Shown: one piece after another, positions 44,811 to 56,284 of the stretch | How the letters are laid out: each line of letters starts with the position of its first letter | Position numbering within the stretch: position 1 is the stretch's first letter | Source of the DNA: Irpex lacteus | Taxonomy: Eukaryota; Basidiomycota; Agaricomycetes; Polyporales; Irpicaceae | Direction: 5' to 3' | Length of the DNA stretch: 64,000 nucleotides | Assembly (NCBI GenBank): GCA_001986395.2 | Contig: MQVO02000039.1 | Span: forward strand, 1-64,000 | The notes under the pieces: generated by a model | What the model was told of the DNA's origin: nothing | What the model saw: only the letters and a program-made list of their open reading frames with translations | Databases searched by the model: none | Made by a program: the position numbers and the translations under genes

Positions 44811-47800
44811 GTTGGTTCTCAGTCCAATATACATTATGTATATGCCAACCGGCGGGCATAACTATCCCGATTCATGTGCCAGCCGACGCCACCCGAATAA
44901 CATATAGATTATATACGAACCAATGTATAATTTGTATCATACTTTATTTGTAAATCAATATTACAAGCTGTATATAATTTGATACAGTTCTGTCAGGTTA
45001 TATACAAATCAATTGCAGTTAATGTGACTTCTTGGATCTGTCATGAAGATGACCCTTGTATTTGTATCTCAGCTCATGGTCGAGCATTGTTTTTCCTAAA
45101 CTCCATGAATCCTGGCCTGTTTATATGTGAACCGGATTATATTGTTTGCATACTACGTATGTAAACCAAAGTATATTGTACTTACACTATAGGTGTAGAT
45201 TGAATGTATGAACAGTATATATATGTATATAGATAGTGTTACTGCAGTTGAAGATCTTTGCCATCACGTTATATGATTAATTTATCTATATATAATGTAT
45301 GATGGAGCTACATTCAAGAGTACACAAGTACTACTTCATACTTGGCTTCTAATCACTGAGAACATTAACAGAGCTGTTTTGCATATAGTATATGTGACTG
45401 ACTTGCATATAATATATGTAACCGGTTTGCATACAACTTAAGTCACTAGTTTATATACAACTTAAGTCACTGGTTTATATACAACATAAGTGATTAATCT
45501 GCATATATCTGTAATTGGCATGAATAGAGTGTATAGAGCATGTCTGGGTAAATTTTGGGGCTTATCAGACGGTGGCTTGTTATGGATCTGCATGGGAATG
45601 CCTGAAAATGTGGCCAGGCTGATCCAGAATGAATGGGGGACTTTAATAATGATCAGGGACGTTTATACTAATCCTATATAGTGTACTAACAAGGGAAAAA
45701 AGGAATTTTGATGATAGCTTCACTGGTGGGGGAAATATAGCCCATGTGCTCCTTCTCCCCTCCCCCTCCCAAAAAAGCGCCCACAGCAGCTTGCAGCTTT
45801 GATGGGGGGCTTTAGCAATGATTTATAATTATATTTCAGTGTATTCTACACGTCCTGATGTGGTTTTTAGGCCTCAAACACGTGTCTAGATAGAGATCTG
45901 CAAGGGTGTGCTTGACACTGTGGCCAGGCTGATCAGGGAGGAAGGGATGGTCTAAATAACAATCTTGAGCGTGTTTTCTAATGTCCCATACTATATCTAT
46001 AGTATAAAAAAAGAACTATGACGATAGCTTCACTGGTGGGCAAGATCTGGGCCATGTGCTCCTCCTCCCCTGGACCCCTCCCAAAAGTCGCGCTATTTTA
46101 GGAGAGGGATTGATGGGGGGCCTTAGATATTTTAGGACATTGTTCTAGGGTATACATGACACGTCTGTGCCATTTTTTGAATCCCCCAGAGCGTGTCTTC
46201 ATATTGCAATCAACTGGTCACATGACACTGTGGCCAGCTCTCTACAGGCAGGATGGGGGACTCTGGCAATAAACTAAGCCTCAAATATACGTGCCCCATA
46301 TTTCCCTAACATGATCCAAAATGAATTTTGATGGTAGCTACTCTGGGGGTGGCTCAGTGAGGATGTCTTCCTCCTCCTCCCCCTCCCCTCCAAAAAGCGT
46401 CCTCCCATGGATTACACACTTAGGGGAGGGCCCAAATAACACTTGGACAATATTACCTAACATATAGGGCATATGTGTGCCGAGTTTCAGGCTCCCCCTA
46501 TTAATACTTCCTCCCCCATGCATCATACAATGCAGAACACAAGGTTAGGTTACATATGTCACAGTCATGTACTTGGATGCATTGTCTCACTTGTGTCTCT
46601 GCCAGTGTATATCAGTGCTGTGAACGCTCTAGGGGGGTCAATAATGATGGGGAATGGCTGAAAATTGGCACCCATATGCCCTATATGTTAGGTAATATTG
46701 TCCAAGTGTTATTTGGGCCCTCCCCTAAGTGTGTAATCCATGGGAGGACGCTTTTTGGAGGGGAGGGGGAGGAGGAGGAAGACATCCTCACTGAGCCACC
46801 CCCAGAGTAGCTACCATCAAAATTCATTTTGGATCATGTTAGGGAAATATGGGGCACGTATATTTGAGGCTTAGTTTATTGCCAGAGTCCCCCATCCTGC
46901 CTGTAGAGAGCTGGCCACAGTGTCATGTGACCAGTTGATTGCAATATGAAGACACGCTCTGGGGGATTCAAAAAATGGCACAGACGTGTCATGTATACCC
47001 TAGAACAATGTCCTAAAATATCTAAGGCCCCCCATCAATCCCTCTCCTAAAATAGCGCGACTTTTGGGAGGGGTCCAGGGGAGGAGGAGCACATGGCCCA
47101 GATCTTGCCCACCAGTGAAGCTATCGTCATAGTTCTTTTTTTATACTATAGATATAGTATGGGACATTAGAAAACACGCTCAAGATTGTTATTTAGACCA
47201 TCCCTTCCTCCCTGATCAGCCTGGCCACAGTGTCAAGCACACCCTTGCAGATCTCTATCTAGACACGTGTTTGAGGCCTAAAAACCACATCAGGACGTGT
47301 AGAATACACTGAAATATAATTATAAATCATTGCTAAAGCCCCCCATCAAAGCTGCAAGCTGCTGTGGGCGCTTTTTTGGGAGGGGGAGGGGAGAAGGAGC
47401 ACATGGGCTATATTTCCCCCACCAGTGAAGCTATCATCAAAATTCCTTTTTTCCCTTGTTAGTACACTATATAGGATTAGTATAAACGTCCCTGATCATT
47501 ATTAAAGTCCCCCATTCATTCTGGATCAGCCTGGCCACATTTTCAGGCATTCCCATGCAGATCCATAACAAGCCACCGTCTGATAAGCCCCAAAATTTAC
47601 CCAGACATGCTCTATACACTCTATTCATGCCAATTACAGATATATGCAGATTAATCACTTATGTTGTATATAAACCAGTGACTTAAGTTGTATATAAACT
47701 AGTGACTTAAGTTGTATGCAAACCGGTTACATATATTATATGCAAGTCAGTCACATATACTATATGCAAAACAGCTCTGTTAATGTTCTCAGTGATTAGA

Positions 47801-48338
47801 AGCCAAGTATGAAGTAGTACTTGTGTACTCTTGAATGTAGCTCCATCATACATTATATATAGATAAATTAATCATATAACGTGATGGCAAAGATCTTCAA
47901 CTGCAGTAACACTATCTATATACATATATATACTGTTCATACATTCAATCTACACCTATAGTGTAAGTACAATATACTTTGGTTTACATACGTAGTATGC
48001 AAACAATATAATCCGGTTCACATATAAACAGGCCAGGATTCATGGAGTTTAGGAAAAACAATGCTCGACCATGAGCTGAGATACAAATACAAGGGTCATC
48101 TTCATGACAGATCCAAGAAGTCACATTAACTGCAATTGATTTGTATATAACCTGACAGAACTGTATCAAATTATATACAGCTTGTAATATTGATTTACAA
48201 ATAAAGTATGATACAAATTATACATTGGTTCGTATATAATCTATATGTTATTCGGGTGGCGTCGGCTGGCACATGAATCGGGATAGTTATGCCCGCCGAT
48301 TGGCATATACATTAAAGGATATTGGACTGATCCATAAG
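44811..48338. mobile_element. 3.5-kb foldback element with ~1.66-kb inverted arms
   Basis: Arms 44811-46475 and 46673-48338 are inverted copies, nearly identical except for the outer ~60 bp, around a 197-bp spacer. The insertion splits element E and is flanked by tgcttcc (44804-44810 and 48339-48345), present once in other E copies, so the duplication is 7 bp (8 with one mismatch). Outer ends share cagtccaatat about 9 bp in. Each arm holds short tandem units (cttaagtcac repeats near 45430 and 47690) and three ~310-bp degenerate repeats starting near 45704, 46015 and 46323. There is no transposase frame. Long arms suggest a foldback or a non-autonomous MULE-like element; the superfamily is uncertain. 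Confidence 0.8.
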
Positions 48339-48960
48339 TGCTTCCCTATTCCTGACATGGGGTATTATGAGGGGTTTAGGGTCTCAAGTATCTTCATTCA
48401 TACTACTATGATATGTATGGGAGGGGGTTTTATGATTGCATCAATGTGCATTACTGTGTAAGGGATGTTCTCCTCCTCCCCTTGGTACCAAAAAATGCGC
48501 CCTATATAGGCCTCTATTCTCATCCCCTTGCATAAGCATTGCTTGGAACATTTACCATATAGTATGCACATATATTCTGAACACTTCCATGGCTCAAAAA
48601 CACGTCCTGGACCTTCTCAGGATGCTCCCAAGCGAAATTCATCGAGAAATACAATTATATTCACTTTACCCTCTCCTATAGGTCTCCTAACGTGTTTCCT
48701 TTCAGGCACAGCGCGTCAGGACGTGTCATTGTACTTTTTGTTAAGGCTGCCCCTCTAGTTACCTTATGGATGATGTATCTCCCCCTTAACATAAATCCAA
48801 AGGATGATGTTTCAAACCTGTGCCATAAGTTGCTTGACACATTTGCCGACAACATTCTCGAACAGCTGTCGGAGAAACTGTACCTTCCCTTATTGCCCAT
48901 TAATACCGCCAACATGACGTGTCTGTGCTACCTACACAATATACAATTTGCAATGTAAGC
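48339..48960. repeat. E element (long form), right part, with short coding-like remnant
   Basis: tgcttccctattcctgacatg onwards continues E and matches 63529-64000, including ggatgttctcctcctcccc, cacgtcctggaccttctc and ggcacagcgcgtcaggacg. Frames such as MAQKHVLDLLRMLPSEIHRE (48589) and TLWMMYLPLNINPKDDVSNL (48763) look coding-like, but no domain is recognised. Confidence 0.65.
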
Positions 48961-49900
48961 TCTGTTGTTCAGATATTTGTGTCACTTAAATCTATATTTA
49001 TTATGTGGTAGCTTGCGATGAATATGTATTTCGATCTATCGAGTGAGTCAAAATGAATGAAACAACATTAACCATGGAATGAACCGATTTGACGAGCCAA
49101 GGAAAGGTTCTTGGAGGAAAAGTGACACCTTTGAGATGGATTTGTCCCTATTGAGCCTAGCCGTGAAATGAACCCACTGATGCAACATTCATTTCACAGC
49201 TGGGCTCAGTAAGGACAAATTCACGTCTCTAGCTGGCGTGAGAGATATAGTATGAAGCTCAAAATGTGTCTTTGCCGTAACCAACCCACAGCCTTCTCGC
49301 TAAGACAGATCAGGCATCTTGACCATTACACTATGTCCCATTGAATCTAAACGTGTCATCATGCCTTATATCACATGCCTTGACTCTGACTCTTGCACGA
49401 AATGCTTTACAATTATGACAAATGTTGCTCTCTGTCTCGTCAATATGATGTGCTTTTGAATTTCCGAACGTGTTGTTTTGTGGTTACCAGCGAATCACCT
49501 GGCTTGTTCACATTCCCACTGCTCTTGACATTTGATACTGGTCACGTGTTGATGTACGGTCCGTTCGCCATTCATGATTGTTTGCCGACAGCAAGTTCAA
49601 ATATCTGTCAGCTCAACGTACCTTTTGTGCACCACCCTTTGACGTAATTACTCACCCAATCTCAACAATTTCACCGATGACATTGTCATATTGCTATCGG
49701 TGAATTGTTTAGATGTAGCAATTGGTATGTGATTAAATACTTGCGACGAAATAATACCCATCCAGGGTACAAGTGTGCATTTCGCCGATAGAATATGACC
49801 GTAACCCGTCCATAACCGGCAAGGTAACCTTATCCTGTCAGCTCTTTCCTATATAATGATCCCACTCTCCTCTGTCAATATCGGTGAGCACTGTCGAAGC
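48961..49900. other. Intergenic stretch with a small imperfect hairpin, no gene recognised
   Basis: The only structure seen is an inverted repeat of ~33 bp arms (49140-49172 atttgtccctattgagcct..., 49188-49220) enclosing 15 bp, as in a small MITE remnant. Possible frames (for example 49393-49647) show no family signature and have no convincing splice signals. Confidence 0.4.
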
Positions 49901-51000
49901 TTGTGCTGTGGACTACACTAACTACCGCATTAGGTTTACTAGGTTTGTTTACCCTACAGGTTGATGTCGTACCTGAACGATCGCAATCTGAGATGCTCAC
50001 AATTGTCAGGATTGGCCGGTGAACGTTCGGGTGCAGTGTTCAGCATCGGCGGTCTGTGGTTGAGGGAGTCTCATACAGGTGCTGGTGCGTATGCATTGTA
50101 CTGTGCCGCTTCTCGCTGATGGTTATGATTATGGTAGTTAGTAACAGGTAGCAGGTGATGAACACGCTGCACAGGCTGCCTCATTCAGGCGGTACTGAAT
50201 GCTGTCAGAGCCCTCCGAATATCGGGCTGCACTTTGCAAGTTGTGGCCAAATTGCGCCGCCAGAACCAAGCTCCGAATCTGAAATTCGACCACGGCAGTC
50301 TGTCAGCATGAAAAGGGGGCTTCGGTGAGTGCTAAATACCCAACGCCGTTCGCAAAAAGACCTGAACGAACTGATAGGTAGATTCTTTCTGCCGTCTCCA
50401 ACGCTGTGATGCTTTATCGCCTGAAGCTCTGAGCACGGCGCGACCGCCGGAAGCTGTACGCAGTGCACTATAAGTATACTGTGGCCAGTAAGAATCTTTG
50501 TGGCCTTCCTTGCCCATCGCATACGCACCTCGTCGAACCGCTTTTATCTAGTAAGTATTAATCACAATGGTCAAGAGTATTCATTCTAAAGTATCAATAG
50601 CCGTTGAATGCCTTCGCAGCACCCCCGTTTGTCGCCTCCGCGGCGTCCAATCCCGTTTTGGCTTCGCCTACTGGGTGACTTGCTGCGCGAGTCTGAGTAT
50701 CCGTCACACTCAATCAAAGGGCCCTGTCCCCGTGTCGACACCAACCTCTTGACCTCCCGATACCATTCAGAAGAAGTTTCGTCCTGTGCCGACGAACGTT
50801 TGTTGGTACTGGTCGCTTTCATGGGAGCGGGCTTTGTTCACGCTCATCAAGGCTACGCGCCAGCAACTGCACATCTCTTCCACTTGGCGATGGGCAGCTA
50901 ACAGGCATGGGATCCAGCAGGGGTCGAGTCACTTACAGAGAGGAGGCTCGGACGAGCTTTAGAGTACCTCGAAGATGTTGTTGATAGATAGATATCAGCT
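49901..51000. other. Gene-like but unresolved stretch
   Basis: A TATA-like tatataat (49851-49858) precedes an ATG at 49964 starting MSYLNDRNLRCSQLSGLAGE and ending after about 50 codons. Frames on both strands at 50205-50528 and 50586-50901 have mixed composition. None is recognised, and I could not build a consistent spliced gene. It may be a decayed gene. Confidence 0.25.
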
Positions 51001-51079
51001 GCATTATTGTGTATGTTTTTATAAAGTGTCTGTCATTCATTCAGGACGAGGTTTTGAATTAAAATAGCATTGTACTGCT

Positions 51080-51788
51080 CTATTGAGAAGGAGAACGACG
51101 CGTGAAAGGAGTTACGGTACAGGTTTTGTGATCAAATGCAATATGCGCATCAAGATGCATTGCAACGGAGAGCTCATACACAATGTTCCCAGTCAGACCC
51201 GCCCAGTCCATGAATGTCCAGTACCATTCTTGATGATGGTATTCGTCCAAACATCCTAGCACGACGTTTTCGATGTCCGTCTGCAATTCCCATTTTGTAA
51301 TTACCATTCGCGTCGCTGCACCGATTTCGAGAGGGCGCATGGGCGGTATCGGTGATGGCGTGTTTCTCAGTGCTATGGATATAGTGGTTTGCTGTCAATA
51401 GAACGGCGACTTCTGAAGTATACAGACAACTAATATACATACCGACATGGCCTTCCGTTTGAGTCTCGTCATCTCCACCGGCAGTGCTCGATGACGTCTC
51501 AGTAGTCCCTTCGCTTGTGGAATTCTAAAAGTCAAGAAGAAATATACATTAATGCCATAAACATGGAGACAGTAGCAACTTAATAAGTACCTCGGACTCT
51601 TCGGTGAACGGAACAAGAAGATGACCGAGCCCAGTATGGATCGCAGTCAGTGTAGCTCGCATGTTATTCAAGTTGTTTGTTGTCTTTGCTAGCTCCCTCT
51701 CGAGCTCGATAACTCTTGCGAAAGTGTGCTCAAATATTTGCGCGAGGCGGGGGTCATTGGCAGGGCGCCGATTTCGAATGTGAGCCAT
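51080..51788 (-). CDS. Hypothetical 190-aa protein, three exons
   Basis: Exons 51788-51591 (198 nt), 51524-51443 (82 nt) and 51372-51080 (293 nt) are joined by GT-AG introns of 66 nt (gtactt...ttttag) and 70 nt (gtatgt...catag) into one frame of 191 codons with stop. The start MAHIRNRRPANDPRLAQIFE is the first ATG that keeps the frame. Residues ~15-60 are helical and heptad-like (FARVIELERELAKTTNNLNN), suggesting a coiled coil. A Ser/Thr/Glu-rich linker (~66-95) follows, then a more conserved-looking tail with WYWTFMDWAGLTGNIVYELS. There is no signal peptide or membrane segment. I do not recognise the family. The clean phase through both introns is the main evidence that it is a real gene. 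Confidence 0.6.
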
Positions 51789-51929
51789 GGTTGTTATGTG
51801 TACTGTGGGCACGGCTGTGATATGGTGGTCGAGAAAAGACGGTGATTACATCGGATGAGCAGAAATTATCTCGCACCTTGATTGGTCATTCATATTATTC
51901 ATTATGTACAGTGAGCCGTAGGTATAACC

Positions 51930-52060
51930 CTTGAGTATATGGGTACCCGCACCTATGGGTAAGGTACCCACTGCAGACATACCCACATGGGTGCAGGTAA
52001 TGAATTTTGGATGACCATTACCTGTGGGTACAGGTGCGGGTGCACCTATGGGTACACCCA
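51930..52060. repeat. Degenerate gggtac/gggtgc minisatellite
   Basis: Variants of cctatgggtacc, cacatgggtgcaggta, tgtgggtacaggtgcggg and cctatgggtacaccc follow each other in both orientations with irregular spacing, giving local self-complementarity. It lies just upstream (5') of the minus-strand gene that starts at 51788. Short, degenerate and non-coding. Confidence 0.6.
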
Positions 52061-52069
52061 TGCTATGCT

Positions 52070-52700
52070 TTAATGAGGCGTGCAAGAGAGTGAAGACGAC
52101 GTGCGAGAGGGCGACGAAGACGACAGCGAGAGAGTACATGGAATGGCATAGGATAACCCCAGGGTGCCAGCGAACGCGAACGTGCCATATTGCGATGCCA
52201 TGAGGGTGGACGAGAGAACAAAAAATGTATGTGACGGATAAGAGAATGAAGGAGTGCAGAGGGGAAACGGAGACAAAGGAGATTAAAGCGGAGATGATGG
52301 GAAACGGAGAGAGAAGGAGGATAAAGTGATGGGGAGAATACGATGGCGTGAACGTAAATAAGGTGCTTACTAGGCTTCGACGAGGACCTCTCCTCTATAC
52401 GACCCCACACCCGTTACCCCTGCCCCCTTGCTTGTCGATGAAGGTCTTGGTGACGAGAAACTCAGACAAGTTGCCGAATGAGTTTCAGAGAAGACGACGG
52501 AGAGGACGGTTGAGAGGGTCTCGAAGTTGTGTAGAGGAAGCGGCGTCGAGAGAGCGTGAGTAGTCGTCGAGGTCGAGGCGGCTGGGAACAGTGGCAAAAA
52601 CATATTGTGTCGTGCCGTGTCGCCGTTGTTCGTCTTCGGAGGGACAAGAACATCGCAGCCAGGAGTACATGATGGCGAATAAGATGAATTTCTTCCTCGT
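52070..52700. other. Purine-biased stretch, no convincing gene
   Basis: The plus strand is strongly G/A-rich (gagagagtac, ggagagagaaggagg, agaagacgacggagagg). Several overlapping open frames appear on the minus strand (52063-52670) purely because of the C/T bias. They are low-complexity and unconvincing. Confidence 0.5.
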
Positions 52701-52957
52701 GATAAGTGATGAGAATACTGGATGCCTACCCGTAAGCGTTTTAGTGATTTAGGGATTTCTAGATGCTTTTGGAGAATAAATTGTCTGATGGGGCCCTCCT
52801 AGCGGGGTTTCAGGTTTATTGCCAGAGATGCATGCCGGTGGGCCGACTGCTTATATAATCGAACAATCCAGATGACCACAGTGGCATCAACGCATCACTA
52901 ATGCCGCCGTTTGCCGTTGCACTCACCGATGTCTAAAACGCTCCGTAAAGCTAGAAT

Positions 52958-52993
52958 CTGGGGAGGCCTCCGGAGGCCTCCCCAGATATAAAG
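52958..52993. promoter_or_regulatory. Perfect 28-bp palindrome next to a TATA box
   Basis: 52958-52985 is a perfect dyad (ctggggaggcctcc and its complement) directly followed by atataaag (52986-52993). A dimeric regulator site just upstream of a TATA box is a reasonable guess. No gene start is clearly identified downstream (53000-53400). Confidence 0.4.
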
Positions 52994-53432
52994 GTTTAGG
53001 GACTTCGTTCGATGCAGGCGCTTAGCTATCTGTACTCGAGCGGTGTCCTCTCGTGCGCGTATGTATACCTAGTGACCCTTTTGCGACCACATAGCGAGTT
53101 TCAGTGCACGATATGTTGAGAAACAAACCCATGGTGTAAGTTTGCTGGCTCCTGGCAACAGTATTTATGCGACAGCTGACTCCAAGACGTTGGATAAGTA
53201 CATGCGTTCAGCAATCGAGACACGGCGGTGTCGCTGCAGCACAAAGGTATTTATAGAGTGGGATATGCTTCCGAATAATGTTGTGGACTATGTCTCGGTA
53301 TAAGTACTTGCATACTATCCCCCAGTAAGTGAATGATCAAGTACTCTGCGTACCTGTCATTACACTGCTCGTGTATGCCTTGTCCTGATACACTCATGGA
53401 ATGGTGAGCACACCAAGAATCAACTGCATCAA

Positions 53433-53627
53433 GTGACTTCTGACATACCCCATGAGACCTTCGTCGCAACAATCGAGTTTCCGCACACCACGTCCCGGCT
53501 GGCAAGTTTACTACTCCGTGTCACACACTACCCGCTCGCAAATCATCAAGTTGATATCAACGATACGACTGGTCTATGCACCGCTGTTACAAAGGCATGG
53601 CAATACGGAACACACGCAGGTAAGTAA
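53433..53627 (+). CDS. Possible exon of an unidentified gene
   Basis: The frame around IPHETFVATIEFPHTTSRLA and NDTTGLCTAVTKAWQYGTH has a natural composition and runs into a strong donor (gcag/gtaagtaag at about 53621). Neither upstream exon nor downstream acceptor could be placed with confidence. Unrecognised family. Confidence 0.3.
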   Translation: MTSDIPHETFVATIEFPHTTSRLASLLLRVTHYPLANHQVDINDTTGLCTAVTKAWQYGTHAGK

Positions 53628-53639
53628 GCCGCGAATTTA

Positions 53640-54165
53640 ACTTGGGGGAGTGAGGCCATCAAGTGGCAGGTAACGATTTCTGATTTCTGTATGCTCTATC
53701 ACAGTCGACACACCGAACCTAGTGAGGGCTGAGCCAAGCTACTGGACCAACATGACAATGCAAGCAAGCAAAACGTAAAGAAGAAAGCTTAAAAATGACT
53801 GGGGGATCAAGAATGCAAAGGGGTGAAGTTCTTTGGCTAGTGAAAGAGAATAATTATAGTCAAGCATGTTGAAAAGATTACTTGAATAGAAAGAAAGAAG
53901 TATGTGGAGGTGAAATAAGAAAGAAACGCAAGAAGGGCAAAGGTAAAAGCAAATGAACTCAGGCAAGAAGTGGGAGAAAGGCAAGATTGCGAACAAAACA
54001 GAATTTGAAACACATTAGCATCAAATTATACTTCATGGCAATCTATGTGAAGAAAAGGATGAAATGTCAAATACATCATGACTGACTTCAGTTACGAAGA
54101 TTCTCAGTCCATTTTCATAACTTGTGGGAGTGTGGCCATCAAGTGGCAGGTAACGATTTCTGAGT
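53640..54165. repeat. Direct repeats (~38 bp) flanking ~440 bp of A-rich DNA
   Basis: tggccatcaagtggcaggta with flanks (gggag before, acgatttctga after) occurs as gaggccatcaagtggcagg near 53651 and again near 54130. The DNA between is purine-rich on the plus strand and has no gene. This could be a solo-insertion footprint or remains of long terminal repeats. Confidence 0.45.
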
Positions 54166-54169
54166 GTCT

Positions 54170-54330
54170 TTTTGCTAAATATCTCTTGAAATACTGCAGC
54201 TACTGACATTTGGAGCTCATATTCGGAATCCTGAGCAAAATCCGGTCCAGAAATCATATTTTCATTTTTCACACTTGCACATAACTGTGTCATGTGACAA
54301 CATCTGGAAACAGCAAAATAAGCGCCAAAA
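54170..54330 (-). repeat. Diverged E-element remnant, inverted
   Basis: ttggagctcatattcggaatcctgagcaaaatccggtccagaaatc and tgtcatgtgac match the minus strand of element E (gattttccccaggattccg, tcacatgatac) with many changes. An old copy. Confidence 0.55.
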
Positions 54331-54534
54331 GAAGCGGTGAGCCTATACCACTGCCCTCTTGAGCTATCTGAAAGAAAGCATGTGATCATTGAGCATAACA
54401 TCCTTTAGGAACCAGTTTATTCACAAAAGTATACAATTTATATGATTTGTCTACTTGATTAGCTTCAAATTGCTTACTAAACAGTATTGACCAATCTAGC
54501 TACCTCAAATATTTTGCTTCCGCTAACTTTGCCT

Positions 54535-54615
54535 AGATTGGCTAAGCATGATTACATACATCTTCAGAAGGTTGCGGGTTCCAATCCCTCACAGACCACT
54601 TTTTTGTTTCACCCA
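54535..54615 (+). repeat. tRNA-derived SINE-like fragment
   Basis: An A-box-like tggctaagcatg and a B-box-like ggttccaatcc (inside ttgcgggttccaatccctc) are spaced as in a tRNA head, followed by a run of T. It resembles the inverted units near 54870 and 56290. A true tRNA gene is unlikely because arms do not pair well. Confidence 0.45.
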
Positions 54616-54864
54616 TTCTCTTATCCTATAATGCTTCATAAAATACCATTAAATGTAAAAATAATCCATTGCCACATCTGTGATTTTTATATCACTTAAT
54701 ATGGCACATAATATGATGGCACTCAGGTCAGTTACTATTTTACTATGCCTAACCATATATCGTTAATTCAAACATATATTTAACGCACACCCATGTCAAT
54801 AGATTATTTTACCCATTTTACAGTATTTTCTGGACTCTACATGATCAAAAGTGAGCAACTTATA

Positions 54865-55010
54865 AAATATGACCCAAGGGGGAATTGAACCCACAACCTT
54901 CTGAAGCAGTTGGTGCGAGTTGCTTGCGCACTTGGGCGCTTTTGTCGGAGTTTGGCTGGGTTTGAACCTCAAGTCCTCATCCAATACCATCCAGCTCATA
55001 TCTCTCCTCA
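54865..55010 (-). repeat. tRNA-derived SINE-like element, copy 2
   Basis: On the minus strand, caagtgcgcaagcaactcgc and cttcagaaggttgtggg are followed by ttcaattcccccttgggtc, a B-box with a near-complete T-arm (GTGGG/CCCCC). The same order recurs at 56285-56420 with ~85% identity by eye. A body (gatgaggacttgaggttc) lies upstream on this strand. Confidence 0.55.
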
Positions 55011-55149
55011 TAGATGGGATTACCTCATGGTAGTTTTACCATCTGGTAGGCCTACTCCGTAGCTATAATCTGGTGCAACAATCATATCGAATGACTTAGT
55101 TTTGGGCTCTCTATCCATCAAATACAGATTCCCATAAAAAGCGCCCAAC

Positions 55150-55450
55150 TACAAATGTTTCTAATGGAGCTTGTTACTCAGTAACAGAAGGCACATTCCC
55201 ACGCATTGACAGCAGGTCGCGTTACTGACAAAACCTGGCAGATCCTGACCGAACTGAAGACGATTATCTTCGTTACACTCAGAAATCGTAACTCTGAGCA
55301 AAATCTGGTCAAACAACATATCATATGATTTTTTGACGTTCACATATGTTTCTGACATATGATACCATTCTAAAGCGATAAACAGTGAAGATAAGCACCC
55401 ATATACTTCAAAAGACAGTGAGTATGTACAGTTACCCTTTTTAGTAATCA
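55150..55450. repeat. Old E-related fragment
   Basis: Short matches to E (cagaaatcgta, gagcaaaatctgg, catatgtttctgacatatga) lie in an otherwise unremarkable AT-rich stretch. No gene is recognised. Confidence 0.4.
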
Positions 55451-55687
55451 TAGACAAGGTACAGTATGTTTATGACTTATTTGAGAGGCGAAAACCATTA
55501 TTTCATAATACAGTGGTTATTTGGATTTTATTAAAAAAAGTCTATAGCTACTACTTAATTGGGTTATGTTTTGATGGCATCACACATGTTGCTATTATCT
55601 TATGTTTAAGCTGCATGACACTGCAAACTTGCAAAGAAATGTTCAAACTTTCATTTTACCCTATAAATACAGTCTTTTGTGCTCATG

Positions 55688-55763
55688 TAAGCACTATTAC
55701 GAGGAGTTCAGAGCAAGCGCCCACAAAACGGCGCTAGTTCTGAACTCCTCGTAATAGTGCTTA
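55688..55763. other. Perfect 25-bp-arm hairpin with inner stem
   Basis: Arms 55688-55712 and 55739-55763 (taagcactattacgaggagt... and its complement) pair perfectly. Inside, agcgcc and ggcgct form a second stem around cacaaaac. The predicted 76-nt hairpin is far stronger than expected by chance in AT-rich DNA. It could be a small foldback transposon or a precursor of milRNA-type small RNA. Confidence 0.7.
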
Positions 55764-55799
55764 GATAATTGGTACAAGAATTAGGGCTTCTAATGTATT

Positions 55800-56150
55800 T
55801 TTCATCCTAATTTTTGCTGCAAGCTCATTTTGAACTGGAAAAATGCGCAAAAATCAGCATATAACCACTGACATAGGGACAGGTCATATATGCTAGAATC
55901 ATGATGCTAAAGTTCTTAACCCATATCACTACTGCTACCCTTATACCAAGCGGATTAAACCATGAGATGATTCAAAAATGCAAAATATATTCAATATTGC
56001 TCAAATATCTTCTGAACCAGTGCAGCTATCGAAATTCTGACATTAGATTCAGAATCCTGGGCAAAATCCGGTTCAGAAAACATATTTTTTCTTTATGACA
56101 GCAGCATATGTTTGTGTCATGTGACTTGAGATTGGACATGATTTTGTTGT
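55800..56150 (-). repeat. E-element remnant, inverted
   Basis: cttctgaaccagtgcagctatcg, gaatcctgggcaaaatccgg and gcatatgtttgtgtcatgtg are the complement of element E with moderate divergence. This is older than the copies in the Argonaute cluster. Confidence 0.65.
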
Positions 56151-56284
56151 CCACTAATGGTATGCTGTAGATCAACATGTATGAATGTAATTATGAATTG
56201 TAGAAATATACAAACACGTTCAATGATTATTTTACGCAATTTGTGGCATTTTTTGAATGTCACATGGTCAGAAATGAACAAGTC

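Noticed and set aside
49393..49647. 84-codon frame as a gene
   Set aside because: No upstream promoter, splice sites or recognisable motif. Composition resembles its non-coding surroundings.
52063..52670. Overlapping minus-strand frames rich in Ser, Leu and Pro
   Set aside because: Low-complexity products of a purine/pyrimidine-biased stretch, with several frames open at once.
54535..54990. Functional tRNA genes
   Set aside because: The B-boxes are good, but acceptor and anticodon stems do not pair properly, and copies recur with extra body sequence, as in SINEs.
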